The notes beneath the pieces are model-generated. The model had not been told where the DNA came from, made no database searches, and saw only the letters and a list, made by a program, of their open reading frames with translations. Shown here in pieces: positions 8,273 to 16,381 of a stretch of 64,000 nt of DNA; position 1 is the first letter of the stretch, and each line of letters starts with the position of its first letter. Origin of the DNA: Bradyrhizobium sp. 4. Its GTDB lineage: Bacteria; Pseudomonadota; Alphaproteobacteria; Rhizobiales; Xanthobacteraceae. The stretch is from NCBI RefSeq assembly GCF_023100905.1, contig NZ_CP064686.1, positions 7,652,001 through 7,716,000 of the forward strand, given 5' to 3'. The position numbers were made by a program, and so were the translations under genes.

Positions 8273-8356
8273 CATTGCGAGGAGCCCTTGCGACGAAGCA
8301 ATCCAGGCTGTTTCGTCGGCAAGATTCTGGATTGCTTCGCTGCGCTCGCAATGACG
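8273..8356. repeat. Dispersed ATTGCTTCG palindromic repeat, copy 1
   Basis: Outer arms TCATTGCGAGGAGC and CTGCGCTCGCAATGACGG, inner arms CGACGAAGCAATCCAGG and TCTGGATTGCTTCG: a nested palindrome between parA and mutM. An inverted copy lies at 48860-48947. It is a common non-coding interspersed element of Bradyrhizobium-type genomes. The 8144-8416 gap holds nothing else I can support. Confidence 0.85.
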
Positions 8357-8416
8357 GTCGTGGTGGGCTCGTCACTCTCGCAGAAGCTTACGGCCTCTCG
8401 GTTACGAGCCTGATTT

Positions 8417-9298
8417 TCACTTCTGACATTTCGGACACCAGAACGTCGACCGGCCGTTCTGCGTAAAACGCTTCACGGTGCCGCCGCATCGCGGCGTCGT
8501 GCATTTCTCGCCCTCGCGGTCATAGACCTTGAACGAGTGCTGGAAATAGCCGAGCTCGCCCGAGGTCTGGCGATGATCGCGCAAGCTGGAGCCGCCGGCC
8601 TTGATGGCGTCGTTCAGCACGGTATGGATCGCGCCGACCAGTCGCTTCGCATGGTCGGTGGTCTCGCCCTTCTTGGTCGACAGCGTCGCGGCGATCCGGC
8701 GCGGCGACAGATGCGAGCGATGCAGGGCTTCGCAGACATAGATATTGCCGAGCCCGGCGACCACGCGCTGATCGAGCAGCGCGGCTTTCAGGCTCGTGGT
8801 CTTGCCAGCGCAGGACCGCGCCAGCATCGCTGCGTCGAATTCGTTGCCGAGCGGCTCGGGGCCGAGCCCGCGCAACAGCGGCTCGTCGTCGAGGGCACTG
8901 CGCGCGATCACTTTCATGTAACCGAAGCGGCGCGGATCGTTGAAGATGATGTCGGCCCCGGAGGACATCCGAAACAGCACGTGATCGTGCGTGGAGTCCT
9001 TCGCTCGCGGATAGTGAAACTCGCCGGGCGCTACCTCGTTGTCCGGCTTGATGACGCGAAACGAGCCCGACATGCCCAGATGCATCAACAGCACGTCGCC
9101 GGAGGCGAGATCGGCCAGGAGATATTTTGCACGGCGGCCGAGCCCCGTGACGACCTGCCCCTTCAGTCGGGCCACGAAGTCGGGCTGGAAGGGAAAGCGC
9201 AAATCGGGCCTGCGGGCCTCCGCGACCAGGATTTTCGCACCCTCCATGACAGGCTGAAGGCCGCGGCGGACGGTCTCGACTTCGGGCAATTCGGGCAT
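8417..9298 (-). CDS. mutM: Formamidopyrimidine-DNA glycosylase
   Basis: Bifunctional DNA glycosylase/AP lyase that excises 8-oxoguanine and formamidopyrimidines. The mature N-terminus PELPEVETVRRGL carries the catalytic Pro2 and Glu3. The Lys of the MHLGMSGSF block, the H2TH region (LGNIYVCEALHRSHLSP) and the C-terminal C4 zinc finger (CTTPRCGG ... FWCPKCQK) are all intact. At 293 residues the length is normal. It is divergent from ubiE with an 81-bp intergenic region, and its 3' side faces the ATTGCTTCG repeat. Confidence 0.97.
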   Translation of the reverse strand: MPELPEVETVRRGLQPVMEGAKILVAEARRPDLRFPFQPDFVARLKGQVVTGLGRRAKYLLADLASGDVLLMHLGMSGSFRVIKPDNEVAPGEFHYPRAKDSTHDHVLFRMSSGADIIFNDPRRFGYMKVIARSALDDEPLLRGLGPEPLGNEFDAAMLARSCAGKTTSLKAALLDQRVVAGLGNIYVCEALHRSHLSPRRIAATLSTKKGETTDHAKRLVGAIHTVLNDAIKAGGSSLRDHRQTSGELGYFQHSFKVYDREGEKCTTPRCGGTVKRFTQNGRSTFWCPKCQK

Positions 9299-9379
9299 GG
9301 TCAGGCATTCACCTTATGAGGGCGGTGTGATAGCGCCATTGCGGCGGGCGCGCTATGGTCCGCCTCGTGGAGTAGAGTA

Positions 9380-10141
9380 ATGGATCGGCCGGGCGAAACC
9401 ACGCATTTTGGCTTCAGGGACGTTCCCCTGGGCGACAAGCAGACGCTGGTGAACGATGTGTTTCACAGCGTGGCGTCGCGCTATGATTTGATGAACGATT
9501 TGATGTCCGGTGGCCTGCACCGGGTCTGGAAGGACATCATGATCACCGCGCTCGACCCACCCAGAGGCGACCGGCCGTTCGCGCTGCTCGACGTTGCCGG
9601 CGGCACCGGCGACATCTCGTTCCGCGCCGCCAAGGCCGCAGGCGCGGGCTTCCATGCCACCGTCTGCGACATCAATTCCGGGATGCTGGAGGTCGGCCGC
9701 GAGCGCGCCGCAAAGCGGCATCTCGAGACCCAGGTCGATTTTGTCGAGGGCAATGCCGAAGCGCTCGCTTTCGCCGACCGCAGCTTCGACGCATATACGA
9801 TCGCTTTCGGCATTCGCAACGTGCCGCGGATCGACCTTGCGCTGGCCGAAGCCTATCGCGTGCTCAAGCCAGGCAGCCGCTTCCTCTGTCTGGAATTCTC
9901 CACCGTCGAGATGCCCGGGCTCGATCGCCTTTATGACCTGTTCTCGTTCAAGGTGATCCCGCCGCTCGGCCGCATGATCACGGGTGACGCCGAGTCCTAC
10001 CAATATCTGGTCGAGTCGATCCGCAAGTTTCCAAGACCCAACGCCTTCGCCGACATGATCCGCAACGCCGGCTTCGCCCGCGTGAACTGGCAGATGTTGT
10101 CCGGCGGCATCGTCGCACTGCATTCGGGCTGGCGTTTGTGA
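9380..10141 (+). CDS. ubiE: Ubiquinone/menaquinone C-methyltransferase UbiE
   Basis: SAM-dependent C-methyltransferase of ubiquinone biosynthesis (methylates the 2-polyprenyl-6-methoxy-benzoquinol ring), 253 residues. The UbiE signature VFHSVASRYDLMNDLMSGGL is near residue 30, SAM motif I is LDVAGGTGDISFRAA, and RNVPRIDLALAEAYRVLKPG is the second family signature. The TGA stop overlaps the GTG start of ubiB (GTGA), so the two quinone genes are translationally coupled. Confidence 0.96.
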   Translation: MDRPGETTHFGFRDVPLGDKQTLVNDVFHSVASRYDLMNDLMSGGLHRVWKDIMITALDPPRGDRPFALLDVAGGTGDISFRAAKAAGAGFHATVCDINSGMLEVGRERAAKRHLETQVDFVEGNAEALAFADRSFDAYTIAFGIRNVPRIDLALAEAYRVLKPGSRFLCLEFSTVEMPGLDRLYDLFSFKVIPPLGRMITGDAESYQYLVESIRKFPRPNAFADMIRNAGFARVNWQMLSGGIVALHSGWRL

Positions 10142-11712
10142 TCTCTGCCATAACCCATAGTGCGCGCCTGATGCGCGCCGCGTTCGTATTCGCGCGCGAG
10201 GGCGTGTTCGGCGCCGTCGATCCGAGTCTGGTACCGCCGCACGGACAGCTCGCGCTGAAACTTGCGCGTATCATCGAGCGGCGCGGTCCGAAGCAGGGCC
10301 CGCGGCTGTCGCGCGCGCTGACCCGGATGGGCCCGGCCTATCTCAAGCTCGGACAATTTCTGGCGACCCGTCCCGACGTCGTCGGCGTCATCATGGCGCG
10401 CGACCTCGAAAGCCTGCAGGACCGCTTGCCGCCGTTCTCGCAAGCCGAAGCGGAGGCTGCGATCGCGACTTCGCTGGAACGGCCGCTGACCGATGTGTTC
10501 GTGAGCCTCAGTGCGCCGGTCGCAGCGGCCTCGATCGCGCAGGTGCATCGCGGCGAAGTCCTGCGCGACGGCATCCGCAAGGCGGTCGCCGTGAAAGTGC
10601 TGCGCCCCAACGTGGCCGCTCGCTTCCGCCGCGACCTCTCCGACTTCTTCTTCGTCGCATACAAGGCCGAATCCTATTCGTCCGAGGCGCGGCGCCTGCG
10701 CCTGATCGAAGTCATCAACACCATGTCGCGCTCGGTCGCGATGGAGATGGACCTGCGCCTCGAGGCCGCGGCGCTGTCGGAGATGGCGGAGAACACGCGC
10801 GACGATCCTGATTTCCGGGTGCCGACCGTGGACTGGGACCGTACCACGCACAACGTGCTGACGATGGAGTGGATCGACGGCATCGCGCTGAACGATCACA
10901 GGCGCCTGGCCGAGTCGCAGGTCGACCTGCCCGATCTCGGCCGCAAGGTGATTCAGAGCTTCCTGCGCCACGCGTTGCGCGACGGCTTCTTCCACGCCGA
11001 CATGCACCCAGGCAATCTGTTCCTGGATGACGCGGGCCGCCTCGTCGCGGTTGATTTCGGCATCATGGGCCGGCTCGGCATGAAGGAGCGGCGCTTCCTC
11101 GCCGAAATCCTGCTCGGCTTCATCACCCGCGACTATCGTCGTGTCGCGGAAGTGCATTTCGAGGCAGGCTATGTGCCTGCGCATCACTCGGTCGAGAACT
11201 TCGCGCAAGCGATCCGTGCCATCGGCGAGCCCATTCACAACCGCACGGCGGAAGAGATCTCGATGGCGCGGCTGCTGACGCTGCTGCTCGAGGTCACCGG
11301 CCTGTTCGACATGACCACGCGGCCCGAGCTGATCCTGCTCCAGAAGACCATGGTGGTGGTCGAGGGCGTGGCACGCGGCTTCGATCCCAAGCTCGACATC
11401 TGGAAGGTCGCCGACCCCGTGGTGCGGGAATGGATCGAGCGCAATCTCGGTCCGATCGGCCGGGTCCAGGGCGCGATCTCCGGCGCCGGCGACCTCGCGC
11501 GCATCCTGATGCGTCTGCCTGATATCGCCGCGCGCTCGGTTGCGGTGCTCGAACAGCTGGAGACCATGACACGGGAGGGCATCCGGCTGTCGCCGGAGAG
11601 CATCGCGGCGATGGGCCGCAGCGAGGGCCGCAAGAACCGTTGGCGCACCGTGGCGCTCTGGATCATCGCCGCGACCTTCATCGGCATCCTGATCGCCGTC
11701 CGGAATCTTTGA
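10138..11712 (+). CDS. ubiB: Ubiquinone biosynthesis ATPase/kinase-like protein UbiB
   Basis: ABC1/ADCK/UbiB-family atypical kinase-like ATPase needed for ubiquinone biosynthesis, 524 residues. The KxGQ motif (YLKLGQFLATRPDVV) and the Ala-rich loop VAAASIAQVH that replaces the normal Gly loop are present, as are VAVKVLRPNV (ATP-binding Lys), HADMHPGNLFL (catalytic Asp) and VAVDFGIMGRLG (metal Asp). The C-terminal hydrophobic stretch VALWIIAATFIGILIAV is the usual membrane anchor. It starts with GTG overlapping the ubiE stop. After its stop come 56 bp with two palindromes, then coaBC. Confidence 0.96.
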   Translation: MISAITHSARLMRAAFVFAREGVFGAVDPSLVPPHGQLALKLARIIERRGPKQGPRLSRALTRMGPAYLKLGQFLATRPDVVGVIMARDLESLQDRLPPFSQAEAEAAIATSLERPLTDVFVSLSAPVAAASIAQVHRGEVLRDGIRKAVAVKVLRPNVAARFRRDLSDFFFVAYKAESYSSEARRLRLIEVINTMSRSVAMEMDLRLEAAALSEMAENTRDDPDFRVPTVDWDRTTHNVLTMEWIDGIALNDHRRLAESQVDLPDLGRKVIQSFLRHALRDGFFHADMHPGNLFLDDAGRLVAVDFGIMGRLGMKERRFLAEILLGFITRDYRRVAEVHFEAGYVPAHHSVENFAQAIRAIGEPIHNRTAEEISMARLLTLLLEVTGLFDMTTRPELILLQKTMVVVEGVARGFDPKLDIWKVADPVVREWIERNLGPIGRVQGAISGAGDLARILMRLPDIAARSVAVLEQLETMTREGIRLSPESIAAMGRSEGRKNRWRTVALWIIAATFIGILIAVRNL

Positions 11713-11751
11713 TTGCAGTGCAATCATGCGAATGATAGCATCGCTATCATT
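11711..11751. promoter_or_regulatory. Two perfect palindromes upstream of coaBC (candidate RHH operator)
   Basis: The 56-bp ubiB-coaBC gap holds GATTGCA-G-TGCAATC (11711-11725) and, 5 nt on, arms AATGATAGC and GCTATCATT separated by ATC (11731-11751). The second ends 17 nt before the coaBC ATG, just ahead of the GGAGAG ribosome site. Its TGATAGC half-site matches what I recall of the site bound by the FitA RHH antitoxin, and the coaBC product begins with a FitA-like RHH segment. Autoregulation is therefore likely; this is inference. Confidence 0.6.
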
Positions 11752-11768
11752 TCGCGCCGGAGAGTGCC

Positions 11769-13232
11769 ATGGCAAGTCTGACCATCCGCAAGCTCGACGA
11801 GAACGTCAAAACCTTCCTCCGCCTGCGCTCGGCCAAGAACCGCAGGTCGGTCGAGGAAGAGGTCCGGGTCATCCTCGGGGAGCTGATCGAGGGCCGCGAG
11901 GAGCCCCTGACGCCATTCACGGCGCCGCCCGCAGCCTCGGCCACGCCGCTGCCCCAACGCACCGGCGCCGCTCCAGAAGCCAGCGTCACCCTGATCATCG
12001 GCGGCGGGATCGCGGCCTACAAATCGCTCGACCTGATCCGAAGGCTCAAGGAGCGGCGGATCGAGGTGCGTTGCGTGCTGACCAAGGCGGCGCAGCAATT
12101 CATCACGCCGCTGGCCGTGAGCGCGCTCTCGCATGAGCGCGTCTACACCGACCTGTTCGATCCCCAGAGCGAGTTCGACGCCGGCCATATCCGCCTCGCG
12201 CGCGAGTGCGACCTGATCGTGGTGGCGCCCGCGACCGCGGATTTGATGGCCAAGATCGCCAACGGTCATGCCGACGATCTCGCCAGCGCCATCCTGCTCG
12301 CGACCAACCGCAAGGTCCTGCTCGCGCCGGCGATGAACCCGCTGATGTGGAACAACGCGGCGACGCGGCGCAACGTCGCGCAGCTTCAACGCGACGGCGT
12401 GATGCTGATCGGGCCGAATTCCGGCGAGATGGCGGAAGCAGGTGAAGCCGGTATCGGCCGCATGTCCGAGGCGATCGAAATTGCGGCCGCCGCCGAGCGC
12501 CTGCTGCGGCCGCCAGTGCCGCGCCCCCTCGCCGGCAAGCGCGTGCTGATCACGGCTGGTCCGACCCACGAGCCGATCGATCCGGTGCGCTACATCGCCA
12601 ACCGGTCCTCCGGCAAACAGGGCTTTGCGATCGCTGCCGCCGCACAAGCCGCAGGCGCCGAAGTGATCCTGGTCAGCGGCCCGGTCGATCTCAACGATCC
12701 CCAGGGCGTGACGGTCAAGCATGTGGAATCGGCACGGCAGATGCTGGAGCAGGTGCAGGCCGCGCTGCCCGCTGACATCGCGATCTTCGCCGCCGCCGTA
12801 GCCGACTGGCGGGTCGTCAATGAAGGCGAGCAGAAGCTGAAGAAGACTTCGGCCGGCATGCCGCCGCTCCAGCTGGTCGAGAACCCCGATATCCTGGCGA
12901 CGATCTCGAAACTGACCGACAAGCGGCCGCCGCTGGTGATCGGCTTTGCCGCCGAGACCGAGCACCTCATCGACAACGCCAAGTCGAAGCTTGCTCGCAA
13001 GGGCTGCGACTGGATTGTCGCCAACGACGTCTCCCCCGCAACCGGGGTGATGGGCGGGGACCGCAACACCGTGCACCTCATCAGTCGCAGGAACAGTGAA
13101 AAGAACGATGAGAAGGATGGCGAGATTGCAGTTGATTCCTGGCCGGTGATGACCAAGGAACAGGTCGCCATTGAACTGGTCGCGCATATCGCAAAAAGCG
13201 TGACCGGCAAATTCCGGGAGCCCGCATCTTGA
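11769..13232 (+). CDS. coaBC: CoaBC with N-terminal ribbon-helix-helix (FitA/Arc-type) domain
   Basis: Bifunctional enzyme of coenzyme A synthesis: CoaB joins phosphopantothenate and cysteine using CTP, and CoaC decarboxylates the product with FMN. Residues 1-43 (ASLTIRKLDENVKTFLRL, RSVEEEVRVILGELI) form a beta-strand plus two helices typical of FitA/VapB ribbon-helix-helix antitoxins, followed by a Pro/Ala linker. CoaC spans about 70-245 with the catalytic His in AGHIRLARECDL and PAMNPLMWNN. CoaB has ITAGPTHEPIDPVRYIANRS, AAAVADWR and the Lys motif KLKK. The family Cys expected in the CoaC flap (ACG) is absent: the segment reads GEMAEAGEAGIGRM. GGAGAG precedes the ATG. The stop overlaps the dut start. 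Confidence 0.95.
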   Translation: MASLTIRKLDENVKTFLRLRSAKNRRSVEEEVRVILGELIEGREEPLTPFTAPPAASATPLPQRTGAAPEASVTLIIGGGIAAYKSLDLIRRLKERRIEVRCVLTKAAQQFITPLAVSALSHERVYTDLFDPQSEFDAGHIRLARECDLIVVAPATADLMAKIANGHADDLASAILLATNRKVLLAPAMNPLMWNNAATRRNVAQLQRDGVMLIGPNSGEMAEAGEAGIGRMSEAIEIAAAAERLLRPPVPRPLAGKRVLITAGPTHEPIDPVRYIANRSSGKQGFAIAAAAQAAGAEVILVSGPVDLNDPQGVTVKHVESARQMLEQVQAALPADIAIFAAAVADWRVVNEGEQKLKKTSAGMPPLQLVENPDILATISKLTDKRPPLVIGFAAETEHLIDNAKSKLARKGCDWIVANDVSPATGVMGGDRNTVHLISRRNSEKNDEKDGEIAVDSWPVMTKEQVAIELVAHIAKSVTGKFREPAS

Positions 13233-13687
13233 GCACCAAAGTCACCGTCGAACTGCAACGCCTGCCCCATGCGGAGGGGCTGCCGCTGCCGGCCTATCAG
13301 ACCAATGATGCCGCCGGTCTCGACCTGATGGCGGCGGTAGCCGAGAACGAGCCCCTGACGCTCGCGCCCGGCCAATACACGCTGGTGCCGACGGGACTCG
13401 CGATCGCGTTGCCGCCCGGGTACGAGGCGCAGGTGCGGCCGCGTTCGGGCCTTGCCGCCAAGCACGGCGTCACCGTGCTGAACTCGCCGGGAACGATCGA
13501 CGCGGACTATCGCGGCGAGATCAAGGTGATCCTGATCAATCACTGCCAGACCGCCTTCGTGGTCAAGCGCGGCGAGCGCATCGCGCAGATGGTGATCGCG
13601 CCAATGGTGCAGGCTACGCTCATTCCCGTGGCGACATTGTCGGCGACCGACCGCGGCGCCGGCGGATTCGGCTCGACCGGCCGCTAG
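13229..13687 (+). CDS. dut: dUTP diphosphatase
   Basis: Trimeric dUTPase (dUTP to dUMP + PPi) that keeps uracil out of DNA and supplies dUMP for thymidylate. The five conserved motifs are visible: AAGLDLMAA (1), RPRSGLAAKHG (2), NSPGTIDADYRGEI (3), RGERIAQMVIAP (4) and the C-terminal lid RGAGGFGSTGR (5). At 152 residues the length is normal. It starts with TTG within the TTGA that ends coaBC, the same coaBC-dut pairing as in many proteobacteria. Confidence 0.96.
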   Translation: MSTKVTVELQRLPHAEGLPLPAYQTNDAAGLDLMAAVAENEPLTLAPGQYTLVPTGLAIALPPGYEAQVRPRSGLAAKHGVTVLNSPGTIDADYRGEIKVILINHCQTAFVVKRGERIAQMVIAPMVQATLIPVATLSATDRGAGGFGSTGR

Positions 13688-13876
13688 GCGCGGCACATCC
13701 GGCCGAATCACCCGAGGAACTACGTGAATTGGAACACCGCGCCCCGCATTTTTTTGGGACCGCCTTTGCGTTCACGATCTGGACTCTTACCGGTGGAGTC
13801 ACGGTGAGGGTATTGTCGTTTGATTCGCGCGCGACGGGGGTCGCCGCGCGCAAATTCGTGCGATCTTGGGGCAACT

Positions 13877-16381
13877 ATGTCAGGCGTGATCGTGTCGATG
13901 CGTCGGACGCTGCTGTCGTGCACATCGCTCGTGCGCAACGGCTTGTTGGGAAGCGCTCTCGCAGCGCTGCTGCCGGCTGCGCCGGCTGAGGCCGCCGACC
14001 TCGTCGACACACTCTCAACGTTGCTGGATTTCAACCGGCAGGAGCTCGCGGTGCTGGCCACCGCGCTGGCCTTGCTCGGCTTCTCGGTGGTGGCCGCGAT
14101 CCTCCTGATGCGCACGCGCGTTCGCACGGCGAAGAACGAGGCGCGGCTGCGCGCACGGATCGGGGAACTCCAGCTCCAGGCCGACCGATTCGGCGCATTG
14201 CTGTTTGCCGAGCCGCAGATCCTGATCTCCTGGCCGGCCGGCGACAATCGCGCGCAGATCTCCGGTGACACCTCCATGGTGCTGCCGCGCGACTCCTCTC
14301 CACAGCGCGTGCTGGCGTTTGGAACCTGGTTGCCGCCGGAACCGGCGCTCCGGATGGACCACGCCGTCGACGCGCTGCGCGACCGCGGCGACGGGTTCCA
14401 GCTGACGCTCACCACCGCGCATGGCCACACGCTGGAGGCCATCGGCCGCGCCATCGGCGGCCAGGCCATCGTCAGGATTCGCGAACTCTCAGGGCTCCGC
14501 CGCGATCTGGCCGAGACCAATCTGCGTTACAAAGCCCTCTCCGACGAGACGGAGATGCTGCGCGGCTTCGCGACCGCCGCACCCTGGCCGATCTGGGCCA
14601 AGGGCGAGAACGGCGCGCTGGCTTACGCCAACCCCGCCTATGTCCGTGCGACCGAGGCGGCCAGCATCACCGACGCCCAGGAGCGCAAGCTCGAGCTGCT
14701 CGACAGCGCCGACCGGAGCGCGATGGAGCGGGGGCTGAAGGAAGCGGCCAATTTCACCTCGCGCCTGCCGATCGTGATCGGCGGCGAGCGGCGCATCTAT
14801 GACGTGCGCGCCGTCAATGTCGGCGGCGGCAATGTCGGCGTTGCCATCGATGCCAGCGAGGCGGATGGGTTGAGCTCAGCGCTGGTGCGGATGGCGGAAG
14901 CGCATCGCCGCACGCTCGACCAGCTCTCCTCCGGCGTCGCCGTGTTCGACGGCCAGCGCCGGCTCGCCTTCTACAATGATTCCTACCGCCAGCTGTGGGA
15001 CCTCGACCGTACCTTTCTCGACGCCAACCCCGATGATTCCAGCGTGCTCGACAAGCTCCGCGCCGCGCGCAAATTGCCGGAACAGCCGGACTTCCGCGCC
15101 TGGAAGGCCAAGCTGCACGAGGCCTATCGCGCGGTCGAGGCTGCCAAGGACACCTGGTACCTGCCCGACGGCCGCGCGCTCTCCGTCGTTACCACGCCGA
15201 ACCCCGAAGGCGGCGTCACCTATCTGTTCGACGACGTCACCGAGAGCCTCGAGCTCGCCCGCCGCTTCGACGGCATGATCCGGGTCCAGCGCGAAACGCT
15301 GGACAGCCTGGCCGAGGGCGTCGCGGTGTTCGGCAGCAACGGCAAGGCGCAGCTGTTCAACCCGGCCTTCGTCCGGATGTGGAAGCTGTCCGTTGACGCC
15401 ATGCGCGACGAGCCGCACATCCAGACGGTCGAGGGCTGGTGCCATCAGCTATTCGACGACGCGGTCGTCTGGCGACAGATCCGCGAGGCCGTCACCTCGA
15501 TCGAGAGCCGCGCCGACATTCCGCTGAAGCTGGAGCGCAAGGACGGCAGCGTGCTCGACGGCATGATCCGGCCCCTGCACGACGGCGCCACGATGCTGAC
15601 CTTCCAGGACATCACCGACACCGAGAACGTCGAGCGCGCGCTGCGTGAGCGCAACGAGGCGCTGGAGGCGGCCGACCAGATGAAGGTGGATTTCGTCCAC
15701 CACGTCTCCTACGAGCTGCGCTCGCCGCTCACCACCATCATCGGCTTCGCGCATTTCCTCAGCGATCCCTCGACCGGGCCGCTGACGCCGAAACAGGCCG
15801 AATATCTCGACTACGTCACCAAATCGACCAATGCGCTGCTGGCGCTGACCAACAACATTCTGGATCTCGCCACCATCGACGCCGGTGCCATGAAGCTGGA
15901 ACTCGGCCCGGTCGACGTCAGCAAGACCATCGAGCTCGCCGCCGAAGGTCTCCAGGACCGGCTCGCCACCGACCGCATCCGCCTCAAGGTCGAGATCGCG
16001 CCCGATGTCGGCAACTTCACCGGCGACGAGAAGCGCGTGGTGCAGGTGCTCTATAACCTCCTCGCCAACGCCGTCGGGTTTTCTCCACCGGATTCCACCG
16101 TCGGCATCAGCGCCCGCCGCACCGAACGCAGTGTGGTCTTCACCGTGACAGATTCCGGGCCTGGAATACCTGCCGACATGAAGGACAAGGTGTTCAACTG
16201 GTTCGAAAGCCGCTCACAAGGCTCGCGTCACCGCGGCGCCGGGCTCGGCCTGTCGCTGGTGCGCTCCTTCGTCGAGCTGCATGGCGGCAATATCCGGGTC
16301 GATTCGATCGTGGGCAGGGGCACGGTCGTGATCTGTGACTTCCCGACCGACCAGGCGGCGCATCGCGACGCCGCCGAATGA
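13877..16381 (+). CDS. divL: DivL-type PAS sensor pseudo-histidine kinase (Tyr in the H-box)
   Basis: A membrane-anchored multi-PAS sensor of the CtrA cell-cycle network. An N-terminal hydrophobic stretch is followed by a transmembrane helix (LAVLATALALLGFSVVAAILL), then several PAS-like regions and a C-terminal kinase core. The H-box reads FVHHVSYELRSPLTT: the phosphoacceptor His is Tyr612 (codon 15710-15712), as in Caulobacter DivL, which controls CckA. The ATPase boxes are intact: N (LLANAVGFSPP), G1 (DSGPGIPADM), F (FNWFESR), G2 (GAGLGLSLV). Start choice is uncertain: the ATG used gives 834 residues, a TTG at 13820 is in frame, and an ATG at 13898 would put the signal-like sequence first. 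The stop overlaps the next ATG (ATGA). Confidence 0.88.
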   Translation: MSGVIVSMRRTLLSCTSLVRNGLLGSALAALLPAAPAEAADLVDTLSTLLDFNRQELAVLATALALLGFSVVAAILLMRTRVRTAKNEARLRARIGELQLQADRFGALLFAEPQILISWPAGDNRAQISGDTSMVLPRDSSPQRVLAFGTWLPPEPALRMDHAVDALRDRGDGFQLTLTTAHGHTLEAIGRAIGGQAIVRIRELSGLRRDLAETNLRYKALSDETEMLRGFATAAPWPIWAKGENGALAYANPAYVRATEAASITDAQERKLELLDSADRSAMERGLKEAANFTSRLPIVIGGERRIYDVRAVNVGGGNVGVAIDASEADGLSSALVRMAEAHRRTLDQLSSGVAVFDGQRRLAFYNDSYRQLWDLDRTFLDANPDDSSVLDKLRAARKLPEQPDFRAWKAKLHEAYRAVEAAKDTWYLPDGRALSVVTTPNPEGGVTYLFDDVTESLELARRFDGMIRVQRETLDSLAEGVAVFGSNGKAQLFNPAFVRMWKLSVDAMRDEPHIQTVEGWCHQLFDDAVVWRQIREAVTSIESRADIPLKLERKDGSVLDGMIRPLHDGATMLTFQDITDTENVERALRERNEALEAADQMKVDFVHHVSYELRSPLTTIIGFAHFLSDPSTGPLTPKQAEYLDYVTKSTNALLALTNNILDLATIDAGAMKLELGPVDVSKTIELAAEGLQDRLATDRIRLKVEIAPDVGNFTGDEKRVVQVLYNLLANAVGFSPPDSTVGISARRTERSVVFTVTDSGPGIPADMKDKVFNWFESRSQGSRHRGAGLGLSLVRSFVELHGGNIRVDSIVGRGTVVICDFPTDQAAHRDAAE

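Noticed and set aside
8202..8356. Possible CRISPR-like repeat cluster after parA
   Set aside because: The repeats are palindromic and unequal, only two units are adjacent, and there are no regular spacers or cas genes.
9997..11775. Minus-strand open frame of 592 codons across ubiE and ubiB
   Set aside because: Antisense shadow with His/Arg/Asp-rich text and no motifs; both plus-strand genes are fully recognisable.
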